Source of the DNA: Marinobacter sp. EhC06
GTDB taxonomy: Bacteria; Pseudomonadota; Gammaproteobacteria; Pseudomonadales; Oleiphilaceae
Length of the DNA stretch: 64,000 bases
Assembly: GCF_001650915.1 (NCBI RefSeq)
Contig: NZ_LXYO01000035.1
Location: forward strand, 1 to 64,000
Reading direction: 5' to 3'
Within the stretch, counting starts at the first letter, position 1; each line of letters opens with the position of its first letter. A program made the translations under genes and the position numbers. Shown piece after piece: positions 42,835 through 51,296 of this stretch. The notes below the pieces were generated by a model, which worked only from the letters and a program-made list of their open reading frames with translations, was not told where the DNA came from and made no database searches.

Positions 42835-43155
42835 ATGAAAGTATCCCCCCTCCCCCTCATCGTTCTCTGCCTGTTCATGGGCTTCACTTTCTGGGTAATG
42901 GCCGGAGCCGAGCAATCCCTCCTGGCCTTCGGTGCCCAGCTGATGTCCAGCCCCGATACCGCACAGGTTGTTATCGATCTCTACATTCTCGCGGTATTGG
43001 CTTGCATCTGGATGTACCAGGATGCCAAACGTCGAGGCAAAGGATTGGGTTACCTGATTCCGTTTTTCGTTCTGACAGCAGTGTTTGTCTCCGCAGGGCC
43101 CTTGCTGTATCTGGTTCTTCGAGGTGGGCGCGAGACTGAAGCCGGTAGGCTTTGA
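42835..43155 (+). CDS. DUF2834-like small membrane protein
   Basis: A 106-residue protein with three hydrophobic helices (~6-25, ~45-62, ~72-92). A D-L-Y-I-L-A-V-L-A-C-I-W-M-Y-Q-D-A-K motif after the first loop fits DUF2834 proteins. It is inserted between the decayed DksA-like fragment and the intact DksA-like gene. Function unknown. Confidence 0.65.
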   Translation: MKVSPLPLIVLCLFMGFTFWVMAGAEQSLLAFGAQLMSSPDTAQVVIDLYILAVLACIWMYQDAKRRGKGLGYLIPFFVLTAVFVSAGPLLYLVLRGGRETEAGRL

Positions 43156-43253
43156 CCATTCGTGTGGGCTAGATCAGCGTCGGCTATCTTTGAGCACCCG
43201 AGCTACAATGCTAACGTTGAGTGGTTTCAGTCAGCCAGACTCCGGAGGGCCCC

Positions 43254-43520
43254 ATGGCAGGCGGATGGTCTCGTGATGGTGCGGTTCAGGAACAGATCGA
43301 CGCAAGCGTTGAAGATGAAATCCAGCGCGCGCGCAGCCAGTTGGCCAAAGGCGAAAGTGCCGAGGAATGCGATGAGTGCGGAGCGCCGATTCCAGAGGCG
43401 CGGCGCAAGGCCATTCCCGGTGTTCGTTTGTGCATTGACTGCCAGTCGGCCCATGAAAAAGAGCACCCTCACTCCGGCGGCATCAATCGCAGGGGTAGCA
43501 AGGACAGCCAGCTTCGATAG
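43254..43520 (+). CDS. DksA/TraR-family zinc-finger protein
   Basis: An 88-residue protein: an N-terminal helix (residues ~5-38) followed by E-E-C-D-E-C-G-A-P-I-P-E-A-R-R and V-R-L-C-I-D-C-Q, the four-cysteine finger of TraR/DksA proteins. Size is that of the short TraR/YbiI type, which bind the RNA polymerase secondary channel. GGAGG lies 5 bases before the ATG. A decayed copy lies about 500 bases upstream. Confidence 0.88.
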   Translation: MAGGWSRDGAVQEQIDASVEDEIQRARSQLAKGESAEECDECGAPIPEARRKAIPGVRLCIDCQSAHEKEHPHSGGINRRGSKDSQLR

Positions 43521-43562
43521 CCCGTTGATTCACTTGCTCTAAAGCTCAGGAGCTATAGAACC

Positions 43563-44051
43563 ATGCTAAGGATGACACCACACGTAATTTTTCAGTTTAT
43601 TCTGCCCGCAATTTTCGTATTCCCCGGACTTGCACTTGCTGAGCCAGCTGAACCTGAAGTTTACATCGCTAGCGACCAGTTGGTCCTGGAAGTCCGGTAT
43701 TGTGAATGCGAGGCCACCAGGCCCAATAGCCGTTCATCCGATGTGTTACCGGTATTTCTGGAAGAGTCGGGTGTTCTGAGGATGGCGGTGTCTGCCGAAG
43801 ATAAGGGCTTCGCTTCAACTGCTGAAGTTTCAATCGGGTATCAGGTCAGTCGAATCAAAGACTCACCCGGTAAACTCAATTTCGGATTTGCAGGCACCTA
43901 TACCACAGGTGGCAGGCATAGTTCGGGCCACGGGCAACTCATTCTGGAGAAGGGTCAATGGGTAATCCTGTTTGGCTCGCGTCACGAGAGTGGAACTGGA
44001 TCGCTCCATTCAAATGTCGCTGTGCGGCTGGTAGAACCAACTGATTCATGA
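43563..44051 (+). CDS. Predicted periplasmic protein of unknown function
   Basis: A 162-residue protein with a signal peptide (~1-26, ending L-A-L-A). The mature part contains a C-E-C pair (Y-C-E-C-E-A) and alternating beta-strand pattern ending in Gly/Ser-rich turns (G-G-R-H-S-S-G-H-G). No family recognised. Confidence 0.6.
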   Translation: MLRMTPHVIFQFILPAIFVFPGLALAEPAEPEVYIASDQLVLEVRYCECEATRPNSRSSDVLPVFLEESGVLRMAVSAEDKGFASTAEVSIGYQVSRIKDSPGKLNFGFAGTYTTGGRHSSGHGQLILEKGQWVILFGSRHESGTGSLHSNVAVRLVEPTDS

Positions 44052-44082
44052 TGGTGCCTTTAAGACTACAGGAATTAGTCAG

Positions 44083-44534
44083 ATGATTCGGGAGTACAGG
44101 CAGGCCGATTTAGATCAAATCCTGGAGATTTGGCTATCGGCCTCAATCAAAGCTCATAATTTCATTGCGCCGGAGTTTTGGGAATCAAAGGTCAACGACA
44201 TGCGGGATCTATACATTCCTGCATCGGAGACATTCATAGCAGAGTCCCAAGGAACGATGGCCGGCTTCTATAGCCTTTACGGGACAACCTGGCGGCAATC
44301 TTTGTAGCGCCTGACTTGCAAGGCAAGGGAATCGGCACGGCCTTGCTGGATGACGCTAAAAAACGGCGGGAGTGCTTGCAACTGACCGTTTACAAAGAGA
44401 ATGTGCCGAGCGTCAAGTTCTATGAAAAACAGGGATTCGTATTTGTTGGTGAGCAGATAAATGAGCACACTGGTCACCCTGAGCAGGTCATGGAGTATAG
44501 CAACGTTACTTTAAAACCACCCCATGGATGCTAA
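44083..44534 (+). pseudogene. GNAT acetyltransferase gene broken by a frameshift
   Basis: The first frame encodes MIREYRQADLDQILEIWLSA and runs to a stop at 44307. The rest of a GNAT domain continues in another frame from ~44283 (D-N-L-A-A-I-F-V-A-P-D-L-Q-G-K-G-I-G), including the acetyl-CoA motif. Adding one G to GGG at 44281-44283 restores a ~150-residue acetyltransferase. It is either a true single-base deletion or a homopolymer error in the sequence. Confidence 0.8.
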
Positions 44535-44653
44535 ATTTCCACGGTGAAGACAGACATTTATGGAGTGCCGGTATCGAACGTAGCGCTGGCTGAGACGAGC
44601 CGCCGGGGATGGTCTTCCGACCGTGCCCGGCGGCTGCTTGTCTTTGACAGGGC

Positions 44654-45085
44654 TTACTCTTCCATTGTGATTCCAGATCCACCAATGTCTTCCGGGGTAT
44701 CCCGGAACTTTGGCAAGCCGTCGTGCACCCTCAGCACTTTCTCCTGGTAGTTCACATGCACACCGGGCTTAAACGGCAATTCCGGCAGGATCGCCGCGTA
44801 GACGTCGGTCAGGCCAAGTTCCGGATGCTCCGTCAGAATATGCCCACCGCAGCTCTTGCACCATTTACGATAGCTTTGTGGGGTTTTGTGATACGAAACA
44901 ATGTTATCCATGCCCCTAGTGATCTGGACTGCCTCCGGCTTCCACAGAGTAAAGGCGTTCACGGGCCCCGCGGACCAATGCCTGCATGATTCACAATGGC
45001 AATAACCCATAGCCTCGGGCTGGCCGCGGGCATTCAATTCAACCGCACCGCAGAAACAGCTTCCTTTGTAGGTCGTCGTGCTCAT
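44654..45085 (-). CDS. GFA-fold (CENP-V/GFA) zinc protein
   Basis: A 143-residue protein of the glutathione-dependent formaldehyde-activating enzyme fold. Zinc-ligand motifs C-F-C-G-A-V-E, Y-C-H-C-E-S-C-R and W-C-K-S-C-G-G are visible. Most GFA-fold proteins have unknown substrates. AGGAGG precedes the ATG at 45085. It is divergent from the GlxA-like regulator. Confidence 0.85.
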   Translation of the reverse strand: MSTTTYKGSCFCGAVELNARGQPEAMGYCHCESCRHWSAGPVNAFTLWKPEAVQITRGMDNIVSYHKTPQSYRKWCKSCGGHILTEHPELGLTDVYAAILPELPFKPGVHVNYQEKVLRVHDGLPKFRDTPEDIGGSGITMEE

Positions 45086-45243
45086 GATCTGCACCTCCTC
45101 GACGTTGGCAATTGCGCCCTTTCGAGGATCCGCTCCGGGATCCACCATCAAACGTACTGGGTAAAGTATTTGCTATTTGCACCTTTTCGCGTAGTGGCGG
45201 CTGCGCCACAATAAAGGGACATTTCGGACTTCCGAGGTGCAGG

Positions 45244-46263
45244 ATGATTGATGTCACCGTCGTTCTGGTCGAGGGCGGAATGCCGTCGACCGCCGTGGCT
45301 CCGGTGGAGGTTTTCAGCACAGCCGGCGTGCTTTGGAACTCCATGCGAGGCCTGCCGGCCGAACCGCGTTTCAGGGTGCGCACCGTTTCCCAGGATGGCA
45401 AAAAGGTGTCCACCGCCGTGAACCTGAACCTGGAGCCCGGCCGTCGCCTCGACGAGGTGGACGCCACCGATCTCATCATCGTATCGGCAGTGGGAACAAA
45501 TCTGGAGGCCGCTTGCCGGGCCAACGCACCACTCTACCCCTGGCTTCGCGATTGGCATCAGAGAGGCTCCAGAATTGCCGGGGTCTGTGCCGGCGTTGCA
45601 TTGTTGGCTGAATCCGGCCTTCTGGATAAAAGGCCCGCGACAACCCACTGGGGCGTTGTCGATGCCTGTCGTCGCCGGTATCCCGATGTTCATTGGCAGC
45701 CAGAGCGGTTTCTGACAGAGAGTGACAACCTGCTCTGCAGCGGCGGCGTCTATGCTTCCGTGGATCTCAGCCTATACCTGGTTGAAAAGCTGTGTGGCCA
45801 CAGGGTGGCCATCGAGACCGCCAGGGCCTTGCTACTGGAAACGCCCCGGATTTGGCAGATTGGGTACGCAGCCGATCCCCCTGCGGTTAACCATGAGGAT
45901 CGGTTGGTACGGCGAGCTCAGCAGTGGTTGTTCGAACATTACAACGGCCCGGTCCGTATCAGTGAACTGGCAGAGTCCGTGGCCATGAGTCCGCGCAATT
46001 TCGCCCGGCGTTTCAAGCTCGCAACGGGAGAAACACCTACAGACTATCTCCACCGGCTGCGAATCAATGCTGCGCGGCATTTGCTGGAAAACGAGCAACA
46101 AACAATCCAACAGGTTAGTCGAGCCGTTGGCTATGATGACCTTGCTTTTTTTCGTAGGCTGTTCAAACGCTACGTGGGCTCCTCTCCCAAACACTATCGG
46201 GAGAGTTTCACTGTCGACGCGTCCGAAAATGTTGCGATTAGCGGGCGCAGTCCTCATCGATAA
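45244..46263 (+). CDS. GlxA-family AraC-type regulator
   Basis: A 339-residue protein with an N-terminal DJ-1/PfpI-like domain (residues ~1-190; V-C-A-G-V-A-L-L-A-E-S-G-L-L nucleophile-elbow region). The C-terminal AraC helix-turn-helix pair (~225-330) contains SELAESVAMSPRNFARRFK. Such regulators often sense small nitrogen compounds. AGG sites precede the ATG. The 158-base divergent gap with the GFA gene suggests it regulates that gene. Confidence 0.88.
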   Translation: MIDVTVVLVEGGMPSTAVAPVEVFSTAGVLWNSMRGLPAEPRFRVRTVSQDGKKVSTAVNLNLEPGRRLDEVDATDLIIVSAVGTNLEAACRANAPLYPWLRDWHQRGSRIAGVCAGVALLAESGLLDKRPATTHWGVVDACRRRYPDVHWQPERFLTESDNLLCSGGVYASVDLSLYLVEKLCGHRVAIETARALLLETPRIWQIGYAADPPAVNHEDRLVRRAQQWLFEHYNGPVRISELAESVAMSPRNFARRFKLATGETPTDYLHRLRINAARHLLENEQQTIQQVSRAVGYDDLAFFRRLFKRYVGSSPKHYRESFTVDASENVAISGRSPHR

Positions 46264-46359
46264 TTCTTCGATTATCAGAAGGAATAATTGAAGGGTTCTA
46301 AACCATCTCTTAAATGCTAAGTTTCCCGGAGGGAGACATACTTTGATGGAGTTGTGGAA

Positions 46360-46566
46360 ATGAGCAGAAGGGAGCGACCGAATCAGCCCGGCCGACAGAA
46401 AGCGTTAATTTGGCTGATTGCTGGTTTTGGATCAGGCATCGCCATTGGCGCTGCTGTCGGCGTGACATTGTGGACCCCTATGGCGGGGATAGCTCTGGGT
46501 AGTGCATTGGGAGCCGGCTTGGGAGGCGTACCGGCATCGCTATATTATTTTGGTGATCTGAAATAA
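46360..46566 (+). CDS. Small glycine-zipper membrane protein
   Basis: A 68-residue protein with basic N-terminus and two Gly/Ala-rich membrane segments (~18-37 and ~42-60). GGAG lies 8 bases before the ATG. It ends two bases before a CPBP-type gene, so the two are probably co-expressed. Function unknown. Confidence 0.6.
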   Translation: MSRRERPNQPGRQKALIWLIAGFGSGIAIGAAVGVTLWTPMAGIALGSALGAGLGGVPASLYYFGDLK

Positions 46567-46568
46567 CA

Positions 46569-47087
46569 GTGCGCTTGGCATACGATCTAACCCAAGCGCT
46601 GTTACATTCCCCATTTAAGACTCCGCTTAAAGCCTGGGCTCTTGTGCCGGTGTTCACAATCATTGCAGTCTCCGTCGGCCTCAGCACTGGCTTATTTCGG
46701 CCGGGTTGGCTGGATTCGCCACTTACTCCCCTGCTTCCCTTCATATTGTTTTTGTTTCCCTCATTGCTCGAAGAAGCCTTTTTCAGGGGCGTACTGATTC
46801 CAAGAAACATCCTGGCATCCGGCCGGGTAAAAGCGACCTGGCGTGTTGTAATCAGTACGCTGCTATTCGTTGCGTGGCATCCGTTCAATGCAATGGCCTT
46901 TAACCCAACGGCTATTCCTCTTTTCCTTGATCCGTGGTTTCTGGTTATCGTGGGCGCTATGGGACTTACCTGCGGCTTCGCTTATGCGCTTTCCAGATCG
47001 ATCTGGGTGCCGGTTATCATTCACTGGGCGGCTGTAACGGTCTGGGTGCTTTTTCTTGGCGGTAGAAATCTTGTGCTGGAGTTGTAA
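46569..47087 (+). CDS. CPBP-family intramembrane protease
   Basis: A 172-residue membrane protein with the CPBP (Abi) motifs: E-E-A-F-F-R-G (~68-74), F-V-A-W-H-P-F (F-x3-H) and H-W-A-A-V in the C-terminal helix. These supply the glutamates and histidines of the membrane-embedded active site. GTG start, two bases after the upstream gene. The role may be in peptide or bacteriocin handling; not shown. Confidence 0.8.
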   Translation: MRLAYDLTQALLHSPFKTPLKAWALVPVFTIIAVSVGLSTGLFRPGWLDSPLTPLLPFILFLFPSLLEEAFFRGVLIPRNILASGRVKATWRVVISTLLFVAWHPFNAMAFNPTAIPLFLDPWFLVIVGAMGLTCGFAYALSRSIWVPVIIHWAAVTVWVLFLGGRNLVLEL

Positions 47088-47157
47088 CCTTGTACCCGCT
47101 CCCTCCCGCTGAAAGATGCTAGCCTCTGACTCAAGCAAGTTTTTGGAGGTACCCCTC

Positions 47158-47382
47158 ATGCCCTACAACAAAAATTCGGAATTGCCAGCCAGCGTGCGCA
47201 ATAACCTGCCAGGGCATGCTCAGGAAATTTACCGCAAAGCGTTCAATTCAGCATGGGAAGAATACCGTGATCCCGAAGACCGCCGTGGCGACGCAAGCCG
47301 GGAAGAGACGGCCCATAAGGTTGCCTGGGCGGCGGTAAAACAGGAGTATCACAAGGAAGGTGATAAATGGGTTAAGACTTAA
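47158..47382 (+). CDS. ChaB family protein
   Basis: A 74-residue protein beginning M-P-Y-N-K-N-S-E-L-P-A-S-V-R and continuing with L-P-G-H-A-Q-E-I-Y-R-K-A-F-N-S-A-W and V-A-W-A-A-V-K, typical of ChaB. GGAGG lies 7 bases before the ATG. The family was named from cation-transport regulation in E. coli but its function remains unclear. Confidence 0.9.
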   Translation: MPYNKNSELPASVRNNLPGHAQEIYRKAFNSAWEEYRDPEDRRGDASREETAHKVAWAAVKQEYHKEGDKWVKT

Positions 47383-47418
47383 ACCGTCTGAATTGGTTGG
47401 CCTACCGAGGAGTGCATC

Positions 47419-47670
47419 ATGATGTGGTTCATCATCTATGTGGTATCACTTTACGCCCTCTGGGAAGCGATTGACCTCAAGGCAAATACCTTTTTCGCCA
47501 GTGGCGTTGCCCCTTTCACATTCTTTATCGTGCTAGTGGTTTTTCTTCTGTGGCTATCCACCAAGGTGAAAGTTCGCTCAGGCTCCTCATCGGGGGTTGG
47601 CGGTGGTAGCTTTTTGGGCGGCGGAGGGGACTCCTGCGGAGGCGGTGGCGATGGTGGTGGAGGCTGCTAG
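47419..47670 (+). CDS. Membrane protein with Gly/Cys-rich tail
   Basis: An 83-residue protein: two hydrophobic segments (~1-20, ~30-47), then a low-complexity tail of Gly with Ser, Asp and two Cys (G-G-G-G-D-S-C-G-G-G-G). GAGGAG precedes the ATG pair. Such tails occur in exported or modified small proteins of unknown role; no modification enzyme is adjacent. Confidence 0.6.
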   Translation: MMWFIIYVVSLYALWEAIDLKANTFFASGVAPFTFFIVLVVFLLWLSTKVKVRSGSSSGVGGGSFLGGGGDSCGGGGDGGGGC

Positions 47671-47739
47671 CAATTAAGCTACCATCTTGTGTTTTCTGCC
47701 TCCCCCCCACCACTCGCCCATTCTGGCAAAGGAATCTGC

Positions 47740-48336
47740 ATGAAAATCTACGGCGATACCAAGTCCGGCAACTGCTACAAGGTACAGCTGGTCTGCCACC
47801 TGCTGAACATTGACCATCAGTGGATTGATGTCGACATTCTGGCCGGCGACACACAGTCTGATGAATTTCTGAAAAAGAACCCGAACGGCAAGATTACTCT
47901 GCTGGAGCTGGATAGCGGCGAGACGCTGTCAGAGTCCAACGACATCATTAACTACCTCGCGTCCGGCTCTGATCTGTACCCGAATGGCGGCCTCGCCCAG
48001 GCCCGCGTTCTGCAATGGCAATTCTTCGAGCAGTACAGTCATGAGCCATTTATCGCCGTCGCGCGCTTTATCAACAAGTACCTAGGACTGCCGGCGGAGA
48101 GAGCCGATGAGTATGCCGCCAAGCAAACCGGCGGACACAAGGCCTTAGAGGTGATGGAGCAGCAGCTGGCACAAACGCCATTTCTGACGGGCGAGAATGT
48201 CACTACCGCAGATATCTCACTCTATGCATACACCCACGTCGCAGATGAGGGTGGTTTTGAGCTGGAAGCCTACCCTGCGATTCGGGCGTGGCTGGATCGC
48301 ATTGCGGCATTACCGAACTTCAGGCCTATGGTCTAA
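47740..48336 (+). CDS. Glutathione S-transferase family protein
   Basis: A 198-residue protein with a thioredoxin-like N-domain (M-K-I-Y-G-D-T-K-S-G-N-C-Y-K, then P-N-G-K-I-T-L-L-E-L and E-S-N-D-I-I-N-Y-L) and an all-helical C-domain (N-V-T-T-A-D-I-S-L-Y-A). AGGAA precedes the ATG at 47740. Conjugation or reductive detoxification is expected; substrate unknown. It converges with the LysR gene. Confidence 0.88.
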   Translation: MKIYGDTKSGNCYKVQLVCHLLNIDHQWIDVDILAGDTQSDEFLKKNPNGKITLLELDSGETLSESNDIINYLASGSDLYPNGGLAQARVLQWQFFEQYSHEPFIAVARFINKYLGLPAERADEYAAKQTGGHKALEVMEQQLAQTPFLTGENVTTADISLYAYTHVADEGGFELEAYPAIRAWLDRIAALPNFRPMV

Positions 48337-49217
48337 TCCAGCGCTTGCCTCAATCCCTCACCGATGACCTGGGTAAACTCGCGGATTCGCTTCACGCGTT
48401 TCAGATCAGGATGGGTGAGAATCCACAGAGGTATATCCAGTTCCGCAATGGGATCAGTCAGCCGGCAGAGCAAATAATCGGACTCCCCCAAGTAGTCTGG
48501 AAGTACGGCCACTGCGTCACCTGATCGAGTGGCAGTTTGCATGCCCAGCATTGAGTCAACGCGGTAACTGCAGCATTCATTCAACCCGTTTCGGGCCATC
48601 CAGGTTTCCAGGGCCCGATTGCCCATATGCGTATCCGGGCCAATCCACTGGTGCCCGGTAAAGGTGTCCAGAGGGGCCCGCCGGTTCTGCCAATGATGCC
48701 GTTGCCCATAGACGCTCTGACGAATTACTCCAACCTTCCGCCCAACCAGGGTTTCCGGGGGATTCCCGGTGGGGCGAATGGCGACGTCTGCTTCGCGTTT
48801 GCTCAGGCTGTGCACCTGATTCGAGATGACAACTTCCAGCTTGATATCGGGGAAGTCCCCACGAAACTTTTCGAACAATGTAGCCAGCAAACCCGCAAAC
48901 AGAGTGTCGGTTGTGGTGACCCGGATGATTCCGGAAAGCTTGAGGTCTTTTCCTGCAAGCCGGCGCTCAACGCCAGTGATATCCTCTTGCACCCTTCTCG
49001 CGACGGAGAAAAGGTCCTCTCCGGCAGCGCTTGGCGTGTATCCAGTGCGCGATCGCTCAAAAAGCACCACGCCCAGCTGATTTTCCAGATTGGTGAGCCG
49101 GCGGAAGACTGTCGCATGGCTGATTCCCAGCTGCCTGCCAGCTCCTGAGAGCGTTCCCATGTCGGCAATAGCCGACACAATCTGCAGATCATCCCACCGT
49201 ATTTGCTGTTCATTCAT
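48333..49217 (-). CDS. LysR-family transcription regulator
   Basis: A 294-residue regulator, with helix-turn-helix L-S-G-A-G-R-Q-L-G-I-S-H-A-T-V-F-R-R-L and a type-2 periplasmic-binding effector domain. It overlaps the end of the GST gene by four bases. It diverges from the oxidoreductase gene at 49307, 89 bases away, and probably controls it. Confidence 0.88.
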   Translation of the reverse strand: MNEQQIRWDDLQIVSAIADMGTLSGAGRQLGISHATVFRRLTNLENQLGVVLFERSRTGYTPSAAGEDLFSVARRVQEDITGVERRLAGKDLKLSGIIRVTTTDTLFAGLLATLFEKFRGDFPDIKLEVVISNQVHSLSKREADVAIRPTGNPPETLVGRKVGVIRQSVYGQRHHWQNRRAPLDTFTGHQWIGPDTHMGNRALETWMARNGLNECCSYRVDSMLGMQTATRSGDAVAVLPDYLGESDYLLCRLTDPIAELDIPLWILTHPDLKRVKRIREFTQVIGEGLRQALD

Positions 49218-49306
49218 GCAAATTGAGTTCGCGCATATTGAGAATTTATGTGTACCAAAGAACAGCTTAGGCTATCGCCAGATGAATGCAAAAGGAGTGA
49301 TGGGCT

Positions 49307-50056
49307 ATGAACGTACTGATTGTTTTCGCTCACCCCGAGCGCAAATCGTTTAATGGCGGGCTGGTTGATGTGGCGATAGAGTCCCTTCAGGCTGTTGGAC
49401 ACATAGTGGAACTCAATGACCTGTACCAGGAAGAGTTTGATCCGGTTGAACGTGCGGGCCACTACCGCGAGCGGGTTGATGACACCTATTTCGCCCCGTT
49501 GACCGAGCAGCGGGCTCATTATCAACGACGGGCGCTGGCTCCTGAGGTTCAGAGGGAAATCAGCCACCTGGAGTGGGCCGACTTCGTGATCTTCCAGTTT
49601 CCGTTGTGGTGGCACGCGCAACCGGCAATCCTCAAGGGTTGGTTCGATCGGGTTCTGGTATACGGAGGGCTCTATTCCGGGAGCCGACGGTACAACCGGG
49701 GACACTTCCGGGGCAAAAAAGCTATGTTGTCGGTAACCACCGGGTCTCCGGAGCAGGCTTTCATGCCCTTCGGCCGCGCTGGCAATATGGTGGAATGGCT
49801 ATGGCCGATGCATTCCTCACTTTATTACGTGGGGTTTGATGTTCTGCCACCCCAGGTGAGCTATGGCATTCAGGGAGGCGGTATTCGTTACGAGGACGAG
49901 TCCAGGTTCAGGGAACAGCTGGAACAGAAGAAAACCCTATGGGCGGAGCGGCTACCCGGACTATTCGATGAAACACCCATCCCTTTTACTGGCTGGGAAG
50001 ACTGGGACGAGGACGGTATGCTTCAACAGACACATCCTATGCGGTGGCGCCTTTAG
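49307..50056 (+). CDS. NAD(P)H quinone/flavin oxidoreductase (NQO1/KefF-like)
   Basis: A 249-residue flavodoxin-fold protein. It begins V-L-I-V-F-A-H-P-E-R-K-S-F-N-G and has the family motif F-Q-F-P-L-W-W-H-A-Q-P-A-I-L-K-G-W-F-D-R-V-L. It resembles the quinone reductase branch that acts on quinones with NAD(P)H. The divergent LysR gene is a likely regulator. Confidence 0.88.
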   Translation: MNVLIVFAHPERKSFNGGLVDVAIESLQAVGHIVELNDLYQEEFDPVERAGHYRERVDDTYFAPLTEQRAHYQRRALAPEVQREISHLEWADFVIFQFPLWWHAQPAILKGWFDRVLVYGGLYSGSRRYNRGHFRGKKAMLSVTTGSPEQAFMPFGRAGNMVEWLWPMHSSLYYVGFDVLPPQVSYGIQGGGIRYEDESRFREQLEQKKTLWAERLPGLFDETPIPFTGWEDWDEDGMLQQTHPMRWRL

Positions 50057-50123
50057 AAAATAGAGCATGTTTCAAAGAGCTCCATAGCCTCAACTGCGGA
50101 ATGAATGCGACAAGGAATTAACA

Positions 50124-50552
50124 ATGAAAGGCGAGTGCCTTTGCGGCGGAGTGAAATTCAAGATTGAGGGCAATATGCCCAACCTCTACCAATGCCACTG
50201 CTCCCTTTGCCGGAAGGTAACGGGATCGTCGGCGAATGCGGCAACTTTTGTGAAGCAGGAGGACTTTCACTGGCTGTCTGGTCAGGACAAAATCTCTTCT
50301 TTCCAGAAGCCAACAGGCTATCGCAGTGATTTCTGCTCGGTCTGCGGTAGCCCAGTACCAAACCAACTGAGGGGCATGGAGTTGGTTTGGGTTCCCGCAG
50401 GACTTTTGGAGAAATCATTTGAAGCGGCTGTGAACGTGCATCTTCACATGGGCTCAGCTGCATCCTGGGAACGTGATTCCGGGGAATGCATCCGCCTTGA
50501 GGCGGGGCCAGAAAGCCTCGCGGCTCTGAAGAACGCCATCAACCGAACATGA
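50124..50552 (+). CDS. GFA-fold (CENP-V/GFA) zinc protein
   Basis: A 142-residue protein with C-L-C-G-G-V-K-F, Q-C-H-C-S-L-C-R-K and F-C-S-V-C-G-S, the GFA zinc motifs. It is the second such protein in this accessory block and differs substantially from the one at 44654, so it is not a recent duplicate. Substrate unknown. Confidence 0.85.
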   Translation: MKGECLCGGVKFKIEGNMPNLYQCHCSLCRKVTGSSANAATFVKQEDFHWLSGQDKISSFQKPTGYRSDFCSVCGSPVPNQLRGMELVWVPAGLLEKSFEAAVNVHLHMGSAASWERDSGECIRLEAGPESLAALKNAINRT

Positions 50553-50619
50553 GGCGTGAAACGACTGGCCAAATAACGGGTAGAAATCTTTTTTCTTGAA
50601 AGTCGAAGAGGGGTTGGCG

Positions 50620-51195
50620 TTGAAAATGAGACAGGTCGCTCCAATCGCAATGTTCGTGTTCTGTGCGGGCTGTGCCTCCACAGAAGTCGCGGAAGAAGAC
50701 ACTGGATTCGCAGAATCACCCAGTCTGGAAGACTTTATTGGCTGTTACAGGAACTGCAGTGATCCTTCGGACGGCTCAGCGCCCGTCTGTTTGACCTCCA
50801 TCATCTGGCCCGACGTGTTTACGGCTGAAACGCGACCCCAGGCGGTTTACATTCAGCAAGGCGATGGCAAGAGTCTGGTCGCATCTGCAATATCGAATGG
50901 CACGGTGCTCAAGCAGTCCCAATTTCGGGAAGGCAAGGATTTCGAGTTGAAGGCCGGGCGAATTGAGCTAAAGCGGGACTACATTGCCTCCGGCGCCCGA
51001 GAACCGGGCAACCCTTTCATCGGTGTGGTCACCAGCAAAACGGTGTTGGGGCTGGATGACTCGGGCCAGGGCCGCATCAGCCAGTCAACCGCCTTCGCCG
51101 GCACTGGTTTCCTGGTAATACCCGTTGCCGGGAAAACATCGAACACACAGCAGATCGAACGGGTTCCTGTAGATCTGTGTGAGATCAAGAATTAG
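50620..51195 (+). CDS. Predicted lipoprotein of unknown function
   Basis: A ~191-residue protein with a lipoprotein signal ending C-A-G-C. Two or more additional Cys pairs in the early mature part (C-Y-R-N-C-S) and a beta-rich remainder. The TTG at 50620 has GAGGGG 6 bases before it; the ATG at 50626 is an alternative. No family recognised. Confidence 0.6.
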   Translation: MKMRQVAPIAMFVFCAGCASTEVAEEDTGFAESPSLEDFIGCYRNCSDPSDGSAPVCLTSIIWPDVFTAETRPQAVYIQQGDGKSLVASAISNGTVLKQSQFREGKDFELKAGRIELKRDYIASGAREPGNPFIGVVTSKTVLGLDDSGQGRISQSTAFAGTGFLVIPVAGKTSNTQQIERVPVDLCEIKN

Positions 51196-51296
51196 GCACT
51201 TATTGACCTGCACCCAACTGCAGGAGGCTTGGGAGCGGCGGCAGACCTAATTCGCTCCACCAAACACATGCCCAAGCTTTGACGTAAGGAAAAATA

